Positions 43,765-57,500 of a DNA stretch of 64,000 nt are shown here, in pieces. Origin of the DNA: Pelodera strongyloides. Its lineage: Eukaryota; Nematoda; Chromadorea; Rhabditida; Rhabditidae. The notes beneath the pieces are model-generated. The model saw only the letters and a list, made by a program, of their open reading frames with translations, was not told the origin of the DNA and ran no database searches. The position numbers and the translations under genes are program-made. The stretch's first letter is position 1, and every line of letters begins with the position of its first letter. Where the stretch lies: contig JAANDG010000132.1 of NCBI GenBank assembly GCA_036852015.1, positions 199,501 to 263,500 on the forward strand, read 5' to 3'.

Positions 43765-44350
43765 TTAAAGGGAATATGTATGCCCTTTTTGAAGTTAAGC
43801 TGTATTAATAGAATGTGTGTTCCTCATTAGGGCGCATTCGAGTTGGGCAAAATGCATAAATTTCGCGAAATATTCTGTTCGAGTTGATAGGGTGAGAGAG
43901 TATTGACAAATAAGAGGGCCCAGGAAAAAAATGTTTTCAAGGCTCTGCGTCTCTCACATGAGAGTGCTATTTCGCAGCGCGCTAACACTGCCTAACAGTG
44001 AACTCGAACTGATTATTTCGCATTTTGCCCAACTCGAATGCGCCCTTAAGGAAACAACAACAAAAATTGTTAAAAGTTTCCCATTTAAAAGAAAATGATT
44101 TTCAAAGTTCATCTTTTCCATAGTAAACGCGTTGCTTGACCCCCTGGCTTACACGGCAGTGCTGATGGAGCAAAAATTTTTGCATATGTGTGCATACATC
44201 GGCATATAGCATGCAACAGCGACATATTTGCATGCAAATGAGAATATTCGAATTTACATATTCAGTCGCCTACTTAAATTCATGTCTGGTGTGGAAACTC
44301 TAGTTTCTCAGTTGTTTTGCTCATTTTGAGTGCCTACATATTCCCTTTAA
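43765..44350. repeat. TTAA element, family H (AAAGGGAATATGTA ends)
   Basis: The left end TTAAAGGGAATATGTATGCCC mirrors the right end, GGCACTC-type sequence then TACATATTCCCTTTAA. It is split by the nested element at 43828-44048. Confidence 0.75.
43828..44048. repeat. Nested MITE, family G (TTAGGGCGCATTCGAGTTGG ends)
   Basis: TTAGGGCGCATTCGAGTTGG then GCAAAATGC at the left is inverted at the right as GCATTTTGCC and CAACTCGAATGCGCCCTTA. The flanking target bases look like TTA. It sits inside the family-H element and so inserted later. Confidence 0.85.
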
Positions 44351-44539
44351 AGATAGCAACAAAAATGGCATTTGCGCGCTATTTTTGCATTATTTTCTGG
44401 ATTTTTTTCCTCGCACATATATATACTGTGATTGTGGCGGGCGTATGTTTTTCGCTTATAGTCTCCGATTAAGGTATTTGTTTACTCCGCCTTTGGCTCC
44501 CTACTCCCCTTGTATTACTATACTTCATCACTTTTCAGA

Positions 44540-46439
44540 ATGGAGGTGCATTCGGAGGAAATTATTCACCACGATGAATTTTCACTCGCTGTCGAGTATT
44601 TCTTTTTATTTATCGAGGTTTGTCCACATAATATACTTTTTCAGTGTAAGTAATTTACGGTGGTATTACTCTGTATATGTTTGTGCTGCCGATTTTGTCA
44701 TCTAATTCTCATTTCAGTATGGTCTGTGTTTTCTGTCTGCCTACTTATTTGCATTCCATGGAGCCGTAAACAACTTCATGATGAATGTCGTAAGTTTACT
44801 TTTCTACTTTTTTACCGAATGCAGTCTCAAAACTCACTGGCTTATAATGGTCGGCATTGGTTCAGTTTAGATTTTCGGATACATATTTATGTTTTTTTTT
44901 ATATTTTCATTGAAGATCTTTCCCTCAAGCTCAGGAGCCTTTTTTTTAGATTTGGCCATATATCGAAAGACGCCATCAGTCTCCGGAATTGACTCGACTG
45001 GAACTTCAGCTACGGTCGCTACAGGTTGCAGCTTTGACAGTGGTTCAGACAGTAGTTCATTGCTCACTTTGTCCAGAGTATTCCAATTCTTCAGTCTGTC
45101 TTCGTGTCTTCGTACACCTTTTTCCCAATCATTCGTATTGTTACAGGCGGAACTGAATCTCTTATCACCAACTGCTGAATTTGCCGCCTATTTCCGCAAG
45201 GAACGCGAAGTGAATAAAAAGCAAGATGAATTCGATCGCATAAGTATGTTTTAATTCTGTTACAATTGTAAGATCACCCAAAAAGGGTTACATACTACTA
45301 TGTAAACTAATAAGAAAAATCATTACATCAGTAGCGTAGCAATCGAAAAGTATTACAAAGAACTAGGAAACTGAAGCTATAAGCTTTAATTTTTACGTGA
45401 AGATCAAATATTTCCGCGGTGAAAATTCAGTTCCAAGGAAAACTTATTATAATATTTTCTTTATTTCAGAGGCTCAGCACCAAGCAACCTTGCCTTCTCG
45501 TGCAAAGATTGACACATTCGTTCGGATTGTTATACACATCGTGGGAATAATTATATGCGGGTGAGTATCATAGTACTACCTTTTTGTAGTATCACGAGGC
45601 TAGAATGCGGAACTCGGAAATTAAATCTTAGATCACATGAGAGTAAAGCTCTAATTACATTTCATGATTTGGTATTCCTTGTGGCCTTGTGTCTTTTGTA
45701 CTTGGATTCTTGGATACTGATTGTTAGGTCAAATTGTTAAAAAGTCAAACGTTAACTTCTCTCGATTTAGCTGATGTCCTTTAATATCTGGTCTAACCTT
45801 TAGATAGGCAATTCTTTTCGGACTTCTGACTGAGTATTCAACGCGCCCTCACTGAAACCTTGTTCGGGCATTCACCCAAAAAAAAATAATGCTCGTTTGG
45901 GTTGTATTTGCATCTGTTTTAGAATAACATGGAACCTGACGTCTCTTTGTCTTGCTGATGTCCACTTTTGGCCGTTTAATTACTTCTTCAAGTTCCCTGC
46001 AATTTTCGCTGATTCCCAAGGATCGTGCTCTAACGGTAATTGTCTTGTTTTGGTATTTTTGAAGAGCATATTTCTCACATCAACATGTTGGGTATGTCTG
46101 ATCTGATCTGTACGGTATATTCGATCAGTGTAGAGATAAGCACCGCCATTAGTGGTAAAAAGCAATTGTTATGAAAGATTTATCGTTAATCTGTGTTAAT
46201 CAACTAAATCAACACACAAATAGTTAAAAGGTGCATAGTGTGTAAGTGTATTTTACAGTTTTTTTTGCTGCGTTCTTCAATACCTTATTATATGCGAAGT
46301 AAGCAAGTGTCGTCAATGGATTATATTTAATTGTTCTATTACAGGTCACGTTCGCATCTCGCTCTTCATGTTGTTTCTCCTATTTCTTTCAACTTGGAAA
46401 CGTTTCAGTCGCCGAAGTCAAAAAGTAAAGTTGATGTAG
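44540..46439 (+). CDS. get1: GET1/WRB homolog, ER receptor for tail-anchored proteins
   Basis: Membrane subunit that, with GET2/CAML, receives tail-anchored proteins from the GET3/TRC40 ATPase at the ER. The six exons are 44540-44617, 44718-44789, 45147-45243, 45470-45560, 45923-46035 and 46345-46439, all in phase, giving 181 aa (human WRB 174). A hydrophobic N-terminal segment (EYFFLFIEYGLCFLSAYLFA) leads to the conserved cytosolic stretch EFAAYFRKEREVNKKQDEFD, then membrane segments (IDTFVRIVIHIVGIIICG; ISLFMLFLLFLSTW) and a short basic tail. The cytosolic coiled coil before EFAAYF is about 20 residues shorter than in human WRB. The ATG is 2 bases after a CTTTTCAG acceptor, a likely trans-splice site. 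The first exon assignment is the least certain. Confidence 0.88.
44867..45183 (-). other. Antisense open frame across GET1 intron 2 and exon 3
   Basis: 105 uninterrupted codons on the minus strand with protein-like composition (NTNDWEKG, LKNWNTLDK, SKKKAPELEGK), ending in TAA at 44867. Possible acceptors (GATTCAG and TTCAGCAG) lie at its upstream edge, but no ATG-initiated gene or further exon was found on that strand. It may be the last exon of an unseen gene, a fragment of a gene copy, or chance. Confidence 0.3.
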
Positions 46440-46981
46440 ATTTTGAGAAGTTTGTTTTGGTCTTGTAGTGTTTATTAGGTGAGGAACCGGTCGTTTTTTG
46501 TTATGCAATAAAAGAGAAGCACTAGCAGATGCATTATTCTACATTCTACAACGTTTCAAAGGAGCGCATTGTACAAGTAAAAAAAATATTTTATGAATAC
46601 CCCAAAATTTTCACGTATATTGCATTGTACGTGCTGTGCTCTGTACAGTTATCTAAATTATCTTCGTTAGCACTTTAGCTTAGTTTTTCTTCAGTATGCT
46701 GTTACTGTACTTGTTTATTTTATGTTGATTAATATGAAAATCATTTAACGATGCGTTTTCGTTTATTTGTTTTTGTCTCAACATAAATAGTTATAAACAG
46801 TATTTAATTAATGTTGATTTTTGTAACTTCCTCACTAGATGGATGGCTCGATGCCTATTTATATAATAGTTTTTGATTATGTTTATTGTTTCTCTCTTCC
46901 ATTTCTTATCACTTTTTGCGGGTTTTACTCCTAATTTTGATGAGTTGGTGTGCGTATATTTACCAGTGCTAGTCTGTGGAA
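46440..46981. other. Intergenic region between GET1 and the SANT-like gene
   Basis: The GET1 3' UTR is followed by AT-rich sequence and no credible exon. A TATTTACCAG acceptor 16 bases before the next ATG is a probable trans-splice site. Confidence 0.6.
46507..46512 (+). terminator. Poly(A) signal AATAAA of GET1
   Basis: AATAAA 68 bases after the stop codon, at a normal nematode 3' UTR distance. Confidence 0.65.
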
Positions 46982-49900
46982 ATGTTTATTAAACTTGAAA
47001 ATTTAGGTTTCCATTGGTCGTTCATGAAGAAGAAGTTTTTCCCCGATTCGGGAGTGTACGTAACAACTGAATTCGGCGAAGTTCTCTTTCATCACAGGTC
47101 TGGTGTATATGCTGTGTTGTGTTTGTTTGGTTCAACTAGTTTTACGAGCCATACCGTCCGCTTTCCTGTTTCTTATTTAGTGCGCGTTCGGGATTAAAAA
47201 TAAAAGAAATTTCTGTGCTTGTCTGGTGTCTCTCACATCATCAGCATATTTCAGTTCTGGAGCATTTCCTTTCGTCCATTCCGAACGTTTTTTTTCTTTT
47301 CACTATCCCGAACGCGCCGAAAGTCTTAATTTCCTTCAGGGCTGTGGGACACCTCAAAGATGAGCATTGGGCACGACTGGCCGCATTTGGTATGTTTCTT
47401 GTTACGTTAGTGCGCTTGCGAGTTTATAGGAAATGGGTGAACCCAGTTGGTGACGGTTCACTGGTTTTTCGTTTACCAGCTCATTTGGTGACATCAAGTT
47501 TCATCGCGTACCGTCTCAACGGGTCACAAAATGGTCCCGACCCACGGGCCGTGTGGTTTTTTTTAAAGCAAAACCCATTTGATGATGGGTCAACGGCTGT
47601 TTTTCTGTGTTGTCGGCAATTGTTTCGTTTTCCTTAGTGCACTTTCGAAAAGACAGTCTTCAAATTTCCCGTTCGATATGGCGCTCCCGAAGTCACTTAG
47701 TGCATCAGCGAAAGACTCAATTTGCGAAAAGTGTGTTTTGTGTTTTGTTGTACGTGCTCATGTCACTCTTCGCATGCATGGCTCATTTTAACAAGCATGC
47801 ATGCAGTCATGGTGACTGCATGCATGCTCTTCGGCAGGCGGCATGCATGCGGAGGAGGCATGCGGAGGAGACTTAAATCAACCAAAAACCCCACTATAGT
47901 TACAAACAAAAATACTTACGTAAAATTGTTAAAAGAAGTAAAAAAAACCTCTCATAAAAAAGAGTTTTCCAAAACAATGAAAAACCACGCTATGTTCCTA
48001 TTTGGCAGGGTGTCGCCCGTCGAAACTGACACGGTGGCGTCCTTTCGGGCCCCCAAAGACAGAACCCTGGCGACAGGGAGCCAGGCTGCTTTGAAGAGGT
48101 AGCGTACTCTTGTCATACGGGCAACAGGTTACGGTAATTGAGGGAGACTCCCTGCCATTTATGAACTGTGGTGAATAGGACTTTTTAACGCGGGCGACAG
48201 CCTGCCATTGAGGGAAACTCCCTGTCAATATAGGTGTTTGAGGGAAACTCCCTGTCAGGAAGGAACAGAGCGGTTAGTGCAGCAACTGCGGCATGCGTGA
48301 CCAGCAATATCGTACCCAAAAAAATCATGCCTGCCGCACGATTGACGGCATGCATGCTTTTTGCCTTAATGACCGCATGCATGCGGAAGTTCGACCATGT
48401 ACTCAGTACTCATACCTAAATGGCTTGTCTACAGTTGACACGCATTAAGTGCTGTATATTCATTTTTTGAGTGTATTGGGAGCGTTACATAGCTGATAAT
48501 TCCATGGTAATCGGGGTTAAGTTTAGGTATCTACAAGAACAAAAATCATTTTTCATCTGACGAGGATCAAATCATTAAAAAGAATTGGAGACGATTAAGC
48601 GAAATGTATGGGCTGGATTATAAAGAACCATTGTAAGTTTTTGTAAGAATGGATGGTCTGGATGTGCAGGCTGTGTTACTACGAATACGTCGTTTTCATT
48701 CGCTCTTCATTAAATAAATATACTTAGATTACTTAGATATGAAGAAAAGTACATACCAAATTACAGCAAAAAAGAAGTCCTGGGAGAGAGATCACTATGG
48801 GATTTACTAATGTACATTATGGGGTAGCCAAGTATGCCAAAAACCGTGCATTTTCCTTCCAAGTATCAATTGCAAAATAGTGTGCCAATCTACCGTAGTT
48901 TTGCATAATTTTGACACGTCCGCATTATAGAAAATCCACCAACAAAGCAAATCATTTGTTGGACAAATGGTCCCGTGGCGATCGGTCGTAAAAACTGCCT
49001 GTAGATATGCTCGTGTAGCGCCAAGATACGGTAATTTTTTCTATACTTGGAAGCAAAATCGGCCATACTTGGAAACCCTATTAATATGCAATTGCCCGCT
49101 TGATAATAAATAGCCTGCAGTGATAAGCTATCCTCTAGGTGTAACACTGCAGGCTATTTATTCTCTGCGTAATCCGCGCAATTGCATATATGTCCCGGTG
49201 ACTGTATCTAGCAAGTCCCATTCTCACGGTTTGTCTCCCTGAATTCGCATTTCTGTGTCTTTTTACTGGCAGCGTATTGTTCTGTATATCTTCCTGTATT
49301 TAATGAAAATCGAATAAAAATGCCGAATATATAGCGACTACGCCCCTTATTAGCCGAAACTGCGAGTGAGTAATAAGCGTGTTTGAGACTCACATTTTAT
49401 TAGTTGTTGTGGGAAACGTATTCAATTAATCATGCAAGTCCCCGCGTGCGTGCGCATGAAGTGTCCGATGCTTAGAAGTAAACTTTTTCAGATTCTATGC
49501 GGGAATTGGTGCAAGGAATAGCAAGAAGGATCATCGCGCTGCATTGAAGGGGATTCCGTTTTGGCCGGAAATATGTGGGGTTTCGTATTAGTTACTTGGT
49601 TACTTGTCATCCTAGAGCCATTTCTGATAAAAGCTCAGCGGCTTTGTTACAAATGTGACGTTCGCCGGACGGCGAGGGGTGATCGCACAGCGATTTTAGA
49701 TTGTAAGCAGGTGATCTTTGTCCAAGTATTGTGTTCCCAAATCTGGCCACTCAAAGGAAAGGTCTTTTTTGTAGGCAGAGGTTTGGATGATCGGACGGCG
49801 GTGCAGGTTCGATACAGAATGGAAACGCTGTTGAATTCGATTGCTTGGAATCCTGATACCGATGAGACCTTGAAGTCTAAATATGGGTTAGTTGAAGTTT

Positions 49901-52900
49901 TTAAGTGCTAGGTTATCGCGGGGTATGCATGTGAACATGTTAGCTCGGCAACGATGAAAACTTTATTATCACTTCAACTGTGTTGCTTACCACTTCTATT
50001 TTCGTCTCCACGTCGTCCACCAGGGTATAATTCCGATGCATAAATTTGAATATGAATCCGGTCACTTAGTTCCGGAGGCCGACCTTACTGCTTTAACATA
50101 AAAAAACACTAATACAATGGTTTGGGCTTTATCCTAAGACCTAAGATATGCAGTGACAATATACTTCGTTTCAGTGTCAATGATTTTTCGGTGGACGACC
50201 AAGAGAAACTAGCGCACTTGTATGAATTGCTGTCAGGTTGGATTTTTTTTCTTGATATAATAATAATTTATTACGTACACGTACAATTCGTGAAAAAATA
50301 TATGCAACGTACAGTTTTACAGAGTAAGATGTGTGAAGACTGGCATACTCGCACAAGGCAATGAACAGAGAGCGGGCCCGGCCATATTTTCATTTGTAAA
50401 TTAATTTAATCCAACCCAACCGGCCAGGTGCCAATGCTGGCATACCACACAACCACACTGTCAGGCAGTGTCGGGAATACAATCAAGGCGCTTCCTTTGG
50501 GTGTAAGGTTTGCTCTGTATTCCGTTTTCCCTACATTTACGAAAGGACAAATCTATCGCACTCTGCAGGCTAGGCAGTGGGGGGGGGGGGAGTCGCCTCG
50601 ATTTTCCCCGCGCCTCGGTGGCATTCAGTGAGTGTATTTGGATGGATTCGAACTCGTGTCTTTTGACTGCGAAGCACGGACGTTTCCAATGGGCCACCGA
50701 GGCCCTGTCACTGGTCACGGAAACAGAGGTATCGGGCAAGAAACACCGCCGTGAATTGGAGGAATTGGAGCTACGTTGTGTTGTATTTCTTGTTTCAAAA
50801 TCGCTCATGTATTGTCTTCTGTATCTCTTTATTCCAGGCAATGTTTTTGAGATCTCCAAGCGAATGAATATCCCTACAACCAGAGTTAGGAGACTCTACT
50901 ACCAAAGAATAGCCCAGTATGCTTTGTTTTTACTTCATAATTATGTATATAGCATACATCAGTGTATTAGTTTAAATGGTCATAAGTCCGTCTTCTGTGC
51001 TATTTGTTATTTTTATTTTATTTCAAAGGGTAAAAAGGCCCTCTTGTATCCTATTTTTTATTATCTTAGTATTAATTAAAAAAAAGAAGTAAATAGAGTT
51101 ACAGTAATATAAGGAAAAGTATAAATTTGAGTATTGAGAGATAAAGTGTATCATGTTCTTTAACATGATAACCCCGTTTCGACCCTGATCGTATACGAGG
51201 ATTTTGCTGTAGTTGGGTCTCATCAGTACGATGACCACAGCTTTGAGCGATAGGAAAAAAATAAATAAAAATGAGAATGCACACAAGAGAGAGAGAGAGA
51301 GAAAATAACTATGTATAAAGAAAAATAAAGTTTGGTTGAAGATTGTGTGATTGATTATGTGTATGTACGATTTTATGTTGAGTGCAATTGTTATTGCAGT
51401 TAATTAATTGTTTGGTTTTTTAATGTTCGAGTACAATTATATTTATATTTGTAGTTTGTAGTGTGATGTGAGATTATGTTATTTGTAGTTTGTAGTGTGG
51501 TGCCATATTATGTGTGTTTGGGTGTGTGTGTGTGTGTGTGTATGTATGTGCGTGTTGTGTGATGGTTGTGTTTGTTATGGGGATGTTATGTGAAGTAATA
51601 GTTATGTATTAGTTGGTTAGTTTTTGTAATAATACTTATTATGTGTTAGTTAATTAGGTAATATGGTTAATAATGTGAAGAATAGTGAATAGGTTAAGTT
51701 AGATATTATATGTTAAAATTGAAATTACTGTTGTACCAATTAGTCAGTCTTTTGCTGTCATTATTATATTTTAGTGCTATACATGGGTGTCGGTGAATAG
51801 TTTTCCGAAATATTTGAGTGATTTTTGACAAGGGATATTTATTACGAATAAGTTTGCGTGTAAGTTGACAAACCTTGTCTTTGAAAAACTCTAAAGAAGA
51901 AGTGCAACGGTATATTCGTATTATTTCACCCATTATACAATTTAGTTTGATATTTGTTGAGATATGAGAATCGTACATTGGAAATCTAATGACGTCGAAT
52001 GTGTAGTCGTCTGTTTTGTTATATAAATTTATAGCCCACTTATCATTAACTCGAGTAATTTGAAGGTCTAGAAAAGCTGCTGAATTTTCACTATCATTTG
52101 CAGGCTCAAGACTAAGAGATGTAGGATACATATTTATGAGTTGAACAAAGTCACAAATATTATTATAAAATATGGCAATATCATCCATATACCTAAACAT
52201 GCGTGTATTGTAAACTAGATGTGAGTTGTTGTTACTTTTGAAAAAATTGAATTCTATAATTGATAGAGTGAGATCTGCCAAGAGTGGTGAGGCGTTACCT
52301 CCTTGTGGGACACCTTTTGTTTGATGGAATACTTCGTTGTTGAAGATTAAGAAACTGTTTGTGACAATATAATGTATTATATGTTTAACCTCTGTTAGTG
52401 TGTAGCAATTTTGAGAGTATGTATCAGTATAGAAGCAGTGTTTAAATGCAACATTTATGTATGTTTTACCAGCATTTTTGAAACATAATTCGAGTAGTTC
52501 ATACATATTTTTAAGGACACAATCGTGTGGTAAGTTGGTAAAAAGACTACTGAAATCCATAACTCGTATTTTATTGAAGCGGTGAAGACTAGAATTATTG
52601 GAAATTTGCATTGAATTATCAATTGAAAAAAAGTAAGATTTGTGGATATTATGATTGCTAGTTGCTTTACAGTAGTTTGAAAAATGTGTTCTTAAATGTT
52701 TGAGTATTTTTTGTGTTAAAATAGAAATGTTTTTAAGAGAACTAACCTTAGCTGCTGTTATAAATCTCATTTTAATTGTAGGTTTATGGAGTTTGGGTAT
52801 GGCATAAATGTTAGGTAGTTTTCTGTGGTTATCTGGAAGATTAATACCGAAAAGACTCGAGTAATCACTGTGTCTGTTTATTATAGAATCTTTTGTCTCT

Positions 52901-53970
52901 AAACTGTATGGTTGATATGTATCATTGCCCACTGTTTGGTAAACATTGTTAGAGTAAACTATGCCCAACTCCTTATGAAGGAAGTTACGGTATAATAAAG
53001 GACATGAAAAGCAGAAGTTGGAATTGGCTTTGTCCACACATGTTACAACGAAATTTTGTTTTATTTTGTGGATCTCCCGTGTGACTGCACGTATGTGTTG
53101 TTCTTCAAAAATAGCAGAAGTTAAGTTAAGGTCATCCAACAAGAATTTCATATTTGGAATAGGAATACTGTTCTTCATAAAGTATTTTTTGAGGCGAGTA
53201 CTCAGCTCTTGGGCGAAATACCGGCCGGTTTTTGAAACGCGTCGTGGACAACTGAATTATTTCTGGTGTACTCAATGCGTTTCAAAAACCGACCGGTATT
53301 TCGCTTTAGAGGGTCAGATCCATTCCAGGTAATTCCTATTTTTGTCCACTCCCACTCCATATTATTCTCCGTTTCAAATATGCTTTTTTTGTCTAATTTT
53401 TTGTGCGCATCATTCAGCCGTAAACAGAAATTTTCCATAGCCAATAGCCATTCACACCCAACATTCTATCGCAATTGTCACGCCCATTTGCGCAGATTGG
53501 CCAATATGCCATATTGGGCGTGGCTGTTGTGTTATTGGTCAAACGGCGCGAGTGGGCATGACAACTGCGAAAGATTGTTGGATATGACTCGCTATGTTAA
53601 ATTACTGGTTACTGCGTGAATGTTGCGTGTAAAAATTAGAAAAAATTATTTCATACTATATTTGATAGGGAGGATTAGACGGAGTGGTCAAAAATAGGGG
53701 TTTCCTGAAAAGGGCCTGTCACTAAGTACAATAAAATGGGCTAGCTAGAATACGGCCTCCATAAGTGACGCTACATATTGATGAGTCAGGTTGTAAATGG
53801 GGAATATGAACACATTTGTAGATGGGGATACAAGCAGTAGTTTTCGTGCTTAGTTGTTGTGATGTTCTGTTTTTTTTATATGTCTCTTTTAGCGCAATAG
53901 GGAACACTCCTATCGTTCGAGGTCGCTGGTTGCGATTGTGGAGTAAGTTAACTGACTTGTCTCCGAGCTA

Positions 53971-54039
<69 letters not shown>

Positions 54040-54480
54040 ACGTAATCAAACGTTTGCAACGTCTCTTGAAAAATCATGGAATAAGATTCGATTTCGCTTG
54101 CTCAAGACCAAGCTCCGCTCTTCTTTTATAACCTTTGGATATTCTAATTTTCGTTTCGTTCACAAAAAAAAAGATATATATGTTATGTAATGGTTTATTT
54201 AGATCTTGTTAAGCTGCATCAAAACATGGAGGGGAAGAAAGACGGAAAACTTGTCAAGAAACTTGTACGCGACAAATCTTTGGAAGTGGAGGTTTGGGTT
54301 TGTTTTAATTTTGTTCTGTCCTAAGATAGCGTTTTGTCCTCAGATAGCGTTAGCTAGCGTTTTTGGAGTTTGGAGCTTGTTTCTTTTGGAGTGCTTGCTT
54401 GAAGTGTGTGTGCACTTCATGCTGGTGAACTTCCATGTTCGGAGACAAAACAACAAAAAAATTCGTGGCCGTTCCAGGTC

Positions 54481-54534
<54 letters not shown>

Positions 54535-57500
54535 GTAGGACTGAGTCATTTTGGCCAACCGAGCAGCTAAGCATCCTTTGGAACCCTTTTTTTTCTTTAG
54601 GATTTTGAAGAAGTGGCCAAGTGCATGCGCTGGAACGTCGACTTTGTCAAATTAGCGTGGTTCGTTCTTTTACGAATAACAACGGTTTTATGAAACATAT
54701 GACTGGCAACTGGTAACTGCATTCCGCAAATTCCCCTGCACTATGAATGTGCTTGAGAAACAAAGATACCGAGCTCAATTAGACGACGGCGTTTTCCATC
54801 ACAAAAAGCGTCCGTTATTCTGCTTCAATTCTCGAGCGTAACGTACGTTATCCAAACTTTGAAACGAAAAATGTTCCCAATTTTATCTAACAAGACAGTG
54901 AATTCTGCGATTCTGCCGAATGCCTGTTTATTCTACTCTGGCTGGCCGATTAGTCGCTGAATCAAATTTTTTGCGGATTTCTTCTTTTGCAGGAAGGATA
55001 TTCTGGAAGCATTGCGAGACGAACTTGAGGGCGGAAAATCATCCACAGAAGCATTTGAAGGGGTAGGTGCCCTACGTTTGTCAGTTTGTCACTGTTCCAA
55101 AATATACCATGAGTCCAAACTCCATACTGCATATATTACGCAAGTGACTCCAGTAATAACTTCGTTGCATCCTGTGATTGTTTAGCACTCGAAAACTCGT
55201 TATTTTTTTTCATCTGGCAACCACTTTCCACTTTCTGTCTAGAAAATGTAGACAGTTCTATCAAAGAAAAACTCTCGACTTCGCAATTCTTTTACTTTGT
55301 TGGCTTTATCTCTACGTGTATCGATTGTATTATTCAGGCCGTGCGAGCACATGCTTATCGCCTTACCTATCTTCAACGTGCAGTTTTTGCCAACATCTAC
55401 AGAAACTGCCTGCCACCGAACTGTTTTTCCCTTCACAACGCGCGAAAGGATATCGATATGAAAACAGTGGATTTGAAGTCAGTAACCCAAATAGAAAGAA
55501 AGAACACTCTGTAATAGGGATTGGATATAGTAATGATATTTTTTGTTCGGTGGAAATTTGCCACAAGCTCCAGTGTGGTAGTGTGTTGGTCAATCCGTAA
55601 GCTTTTCAGGAGAAAGGCAGCTGGTCTGACTGACTTTTCGGTTATATCGGGAAATGGCGAACTGTGGACCTTGCTACACTACACGACTTTCATGATTTAT
55701 CGATTTCGAAAATGCATACTGGATAATATTACGCTGGCGATCGATGCTAAAGGTCTCTTTTCTTCTTACATAATTTAAAGCGGCATTGTAACCTGTTTTG
55801 GGTTTTTGCCTACTAAAAGTTTGAACAAAACTAAGACAATGGAAAATAGCAAAATAATAACAGTATGTGGACAAGTCATACAAAAAAGAACTCAACGTTA
55901 CCCTTATATATGTATGGAAAAACAGGTTTGTGTGCCCGTCCTGGTTTTTCAACTTGGACGGGCACCAGGAAAAGAACACAGTGTTTGGCGAGAGTGTGCC
56001 TTTCATATGTATGCTAGCGTACATTATGGAGCCGCACATCTAGAGTTCGCCGAAAAGAAGTTACAGAAAAACAAATGGCACTCGGCAGAATACGGTGACT
56101 CTAGGTGATTACCGGGAGGGATAAATCACTCTCGTGTAAACTGCAGCTGCACGGCGCAGCCTTACAATTGAGTACTTTACAATTTTATAATAAAATGAGT
56201 CTTTACTTTACTAGCGCAATAATATGTAAAATTTATTCAGTAAACAAACACCGATATCGATCTAATCTAGTACGGTACGGTCTCACGTTCGTATTCGTTC
56301 GTGATGTAATGGTAGTGCTAGTGGTAGAGGTATCATTGATCTTTGCTCAAAGTGTGCATCGCATCCTGTTACGTACTTAGTCGCATCGTACTCGTACTTA
56401 ATCGCATCGTACTTAATAAAAAAACAACTAGCGTACGTAGCAGCAGGAATCTAGCGTTACGGGCCAGCGAGTTAGAGAAAGCTGATTAAGTTTTGATGAA
56501 GAGACTGATAAAGAGACGCATAATTTCTCTCTGTGGCCCCCTTGACGCTACTTTGCTACGGTACACATTTTACAAAACGCGGTGCCCGTCCGAGCATACT
56601 CCTTCCTCGAGGGTTCTCTATCTGGGAATTTTTGTCCTGTTTCCCATATTGCAAGTGGTAATAGCAAAAATTCGTTTTCAAAGATCCCATCCCGTTAAGG
56701 GGTTTACTTGCAAGTTAGTAGGTTTATATGAGATTATGAGCTCATTTGCTCACCTTTATTATTTTTTGAATATTTAGGAATCGTGAAAATTATTGTGAGA
56801 ATCTGCGCACGGATCGAACAAGAGTCTCGGAAGAGGTCGACAATGATTTCAGTGGAAGAAATGGTAACAAAAAACCGCGTATCTTTTTTCCTGTAAGCCT
56901 TTCTTTTTCTTAGCGTGTCAGCTATCAGACTATCTTTGCTTGTGCTTTTCCACTTGCTTTTGAATTGAGAGAGAGCGAGGACCTTTTTTGCATAGTGGTT
57001 ATAGTGTGTAGATTTGTATGTACCACTGTCTCAGACATACAATCACCACACATTCGTTAAGCAGAATGCAGTACAGGGTCCCTTTTTGCGGAAGTTGAAT
57101 ATATATGCACTCTATCTCCAATATAGCACAGACTCACGGTTCAGACATAGGTCCAGAAGTGGAACTAAAAATCGTGGAACAAATGGGTATGGGTAAACTT
57201 GATGTAAGGGTGTCTAAGCCACGCCCCTTTTCTAGCGAATTATCGGGCGACATTATAAAAAAAGTGCCAAAATGATGGAAGGTATGTCCAATTTTGGTCA
57301 AATGGTACGAAAAATTTTCCACACTTCTTGCTAGGGATTCAGGCCAAGTCCAGGGTGTTTCTTGTCCGATGTGTCCCGTCTCCCATCCGTAGAGAGAATT
57401 AGTGCGTTTCCATTACAATTACACATCGTCCTAGCAATTGAAAAAGTTCACCTTTTTTAATTCCTACCTTTTAGGTACGTCTTGTAACCGAAGAGATTAA

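Larger units (their letters stand above)
43545..44539. promoter_or_regulatory. Divergent intergenic region between SPRTN and GET1
   Basis: About 1 kb separates the two start codons, so both promoters should lie here. More than half is a TTAA element (43765-44350) with a second element nested inside it. I cannot point to specific promoter motifs. Confidence 0.5.

Noticed and set aside
44889..45146. Plus-strand open frame directly before GET1 exon 3
   Set aside because: The strong acceptor TTGTTACAG at 45146 fits the start of exon 3, and the upstream translation (Ser/Phe/Leu-rich) does not resemble the GET1 coiled coil.
50510..51079. 189-codon ORF
   Set aside because: It runs through a tRNA-like repeat and an intron and includes the exon 50838-50916 only by chance continuation. 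The exon phases of the SANT-like gene explain the coding part.
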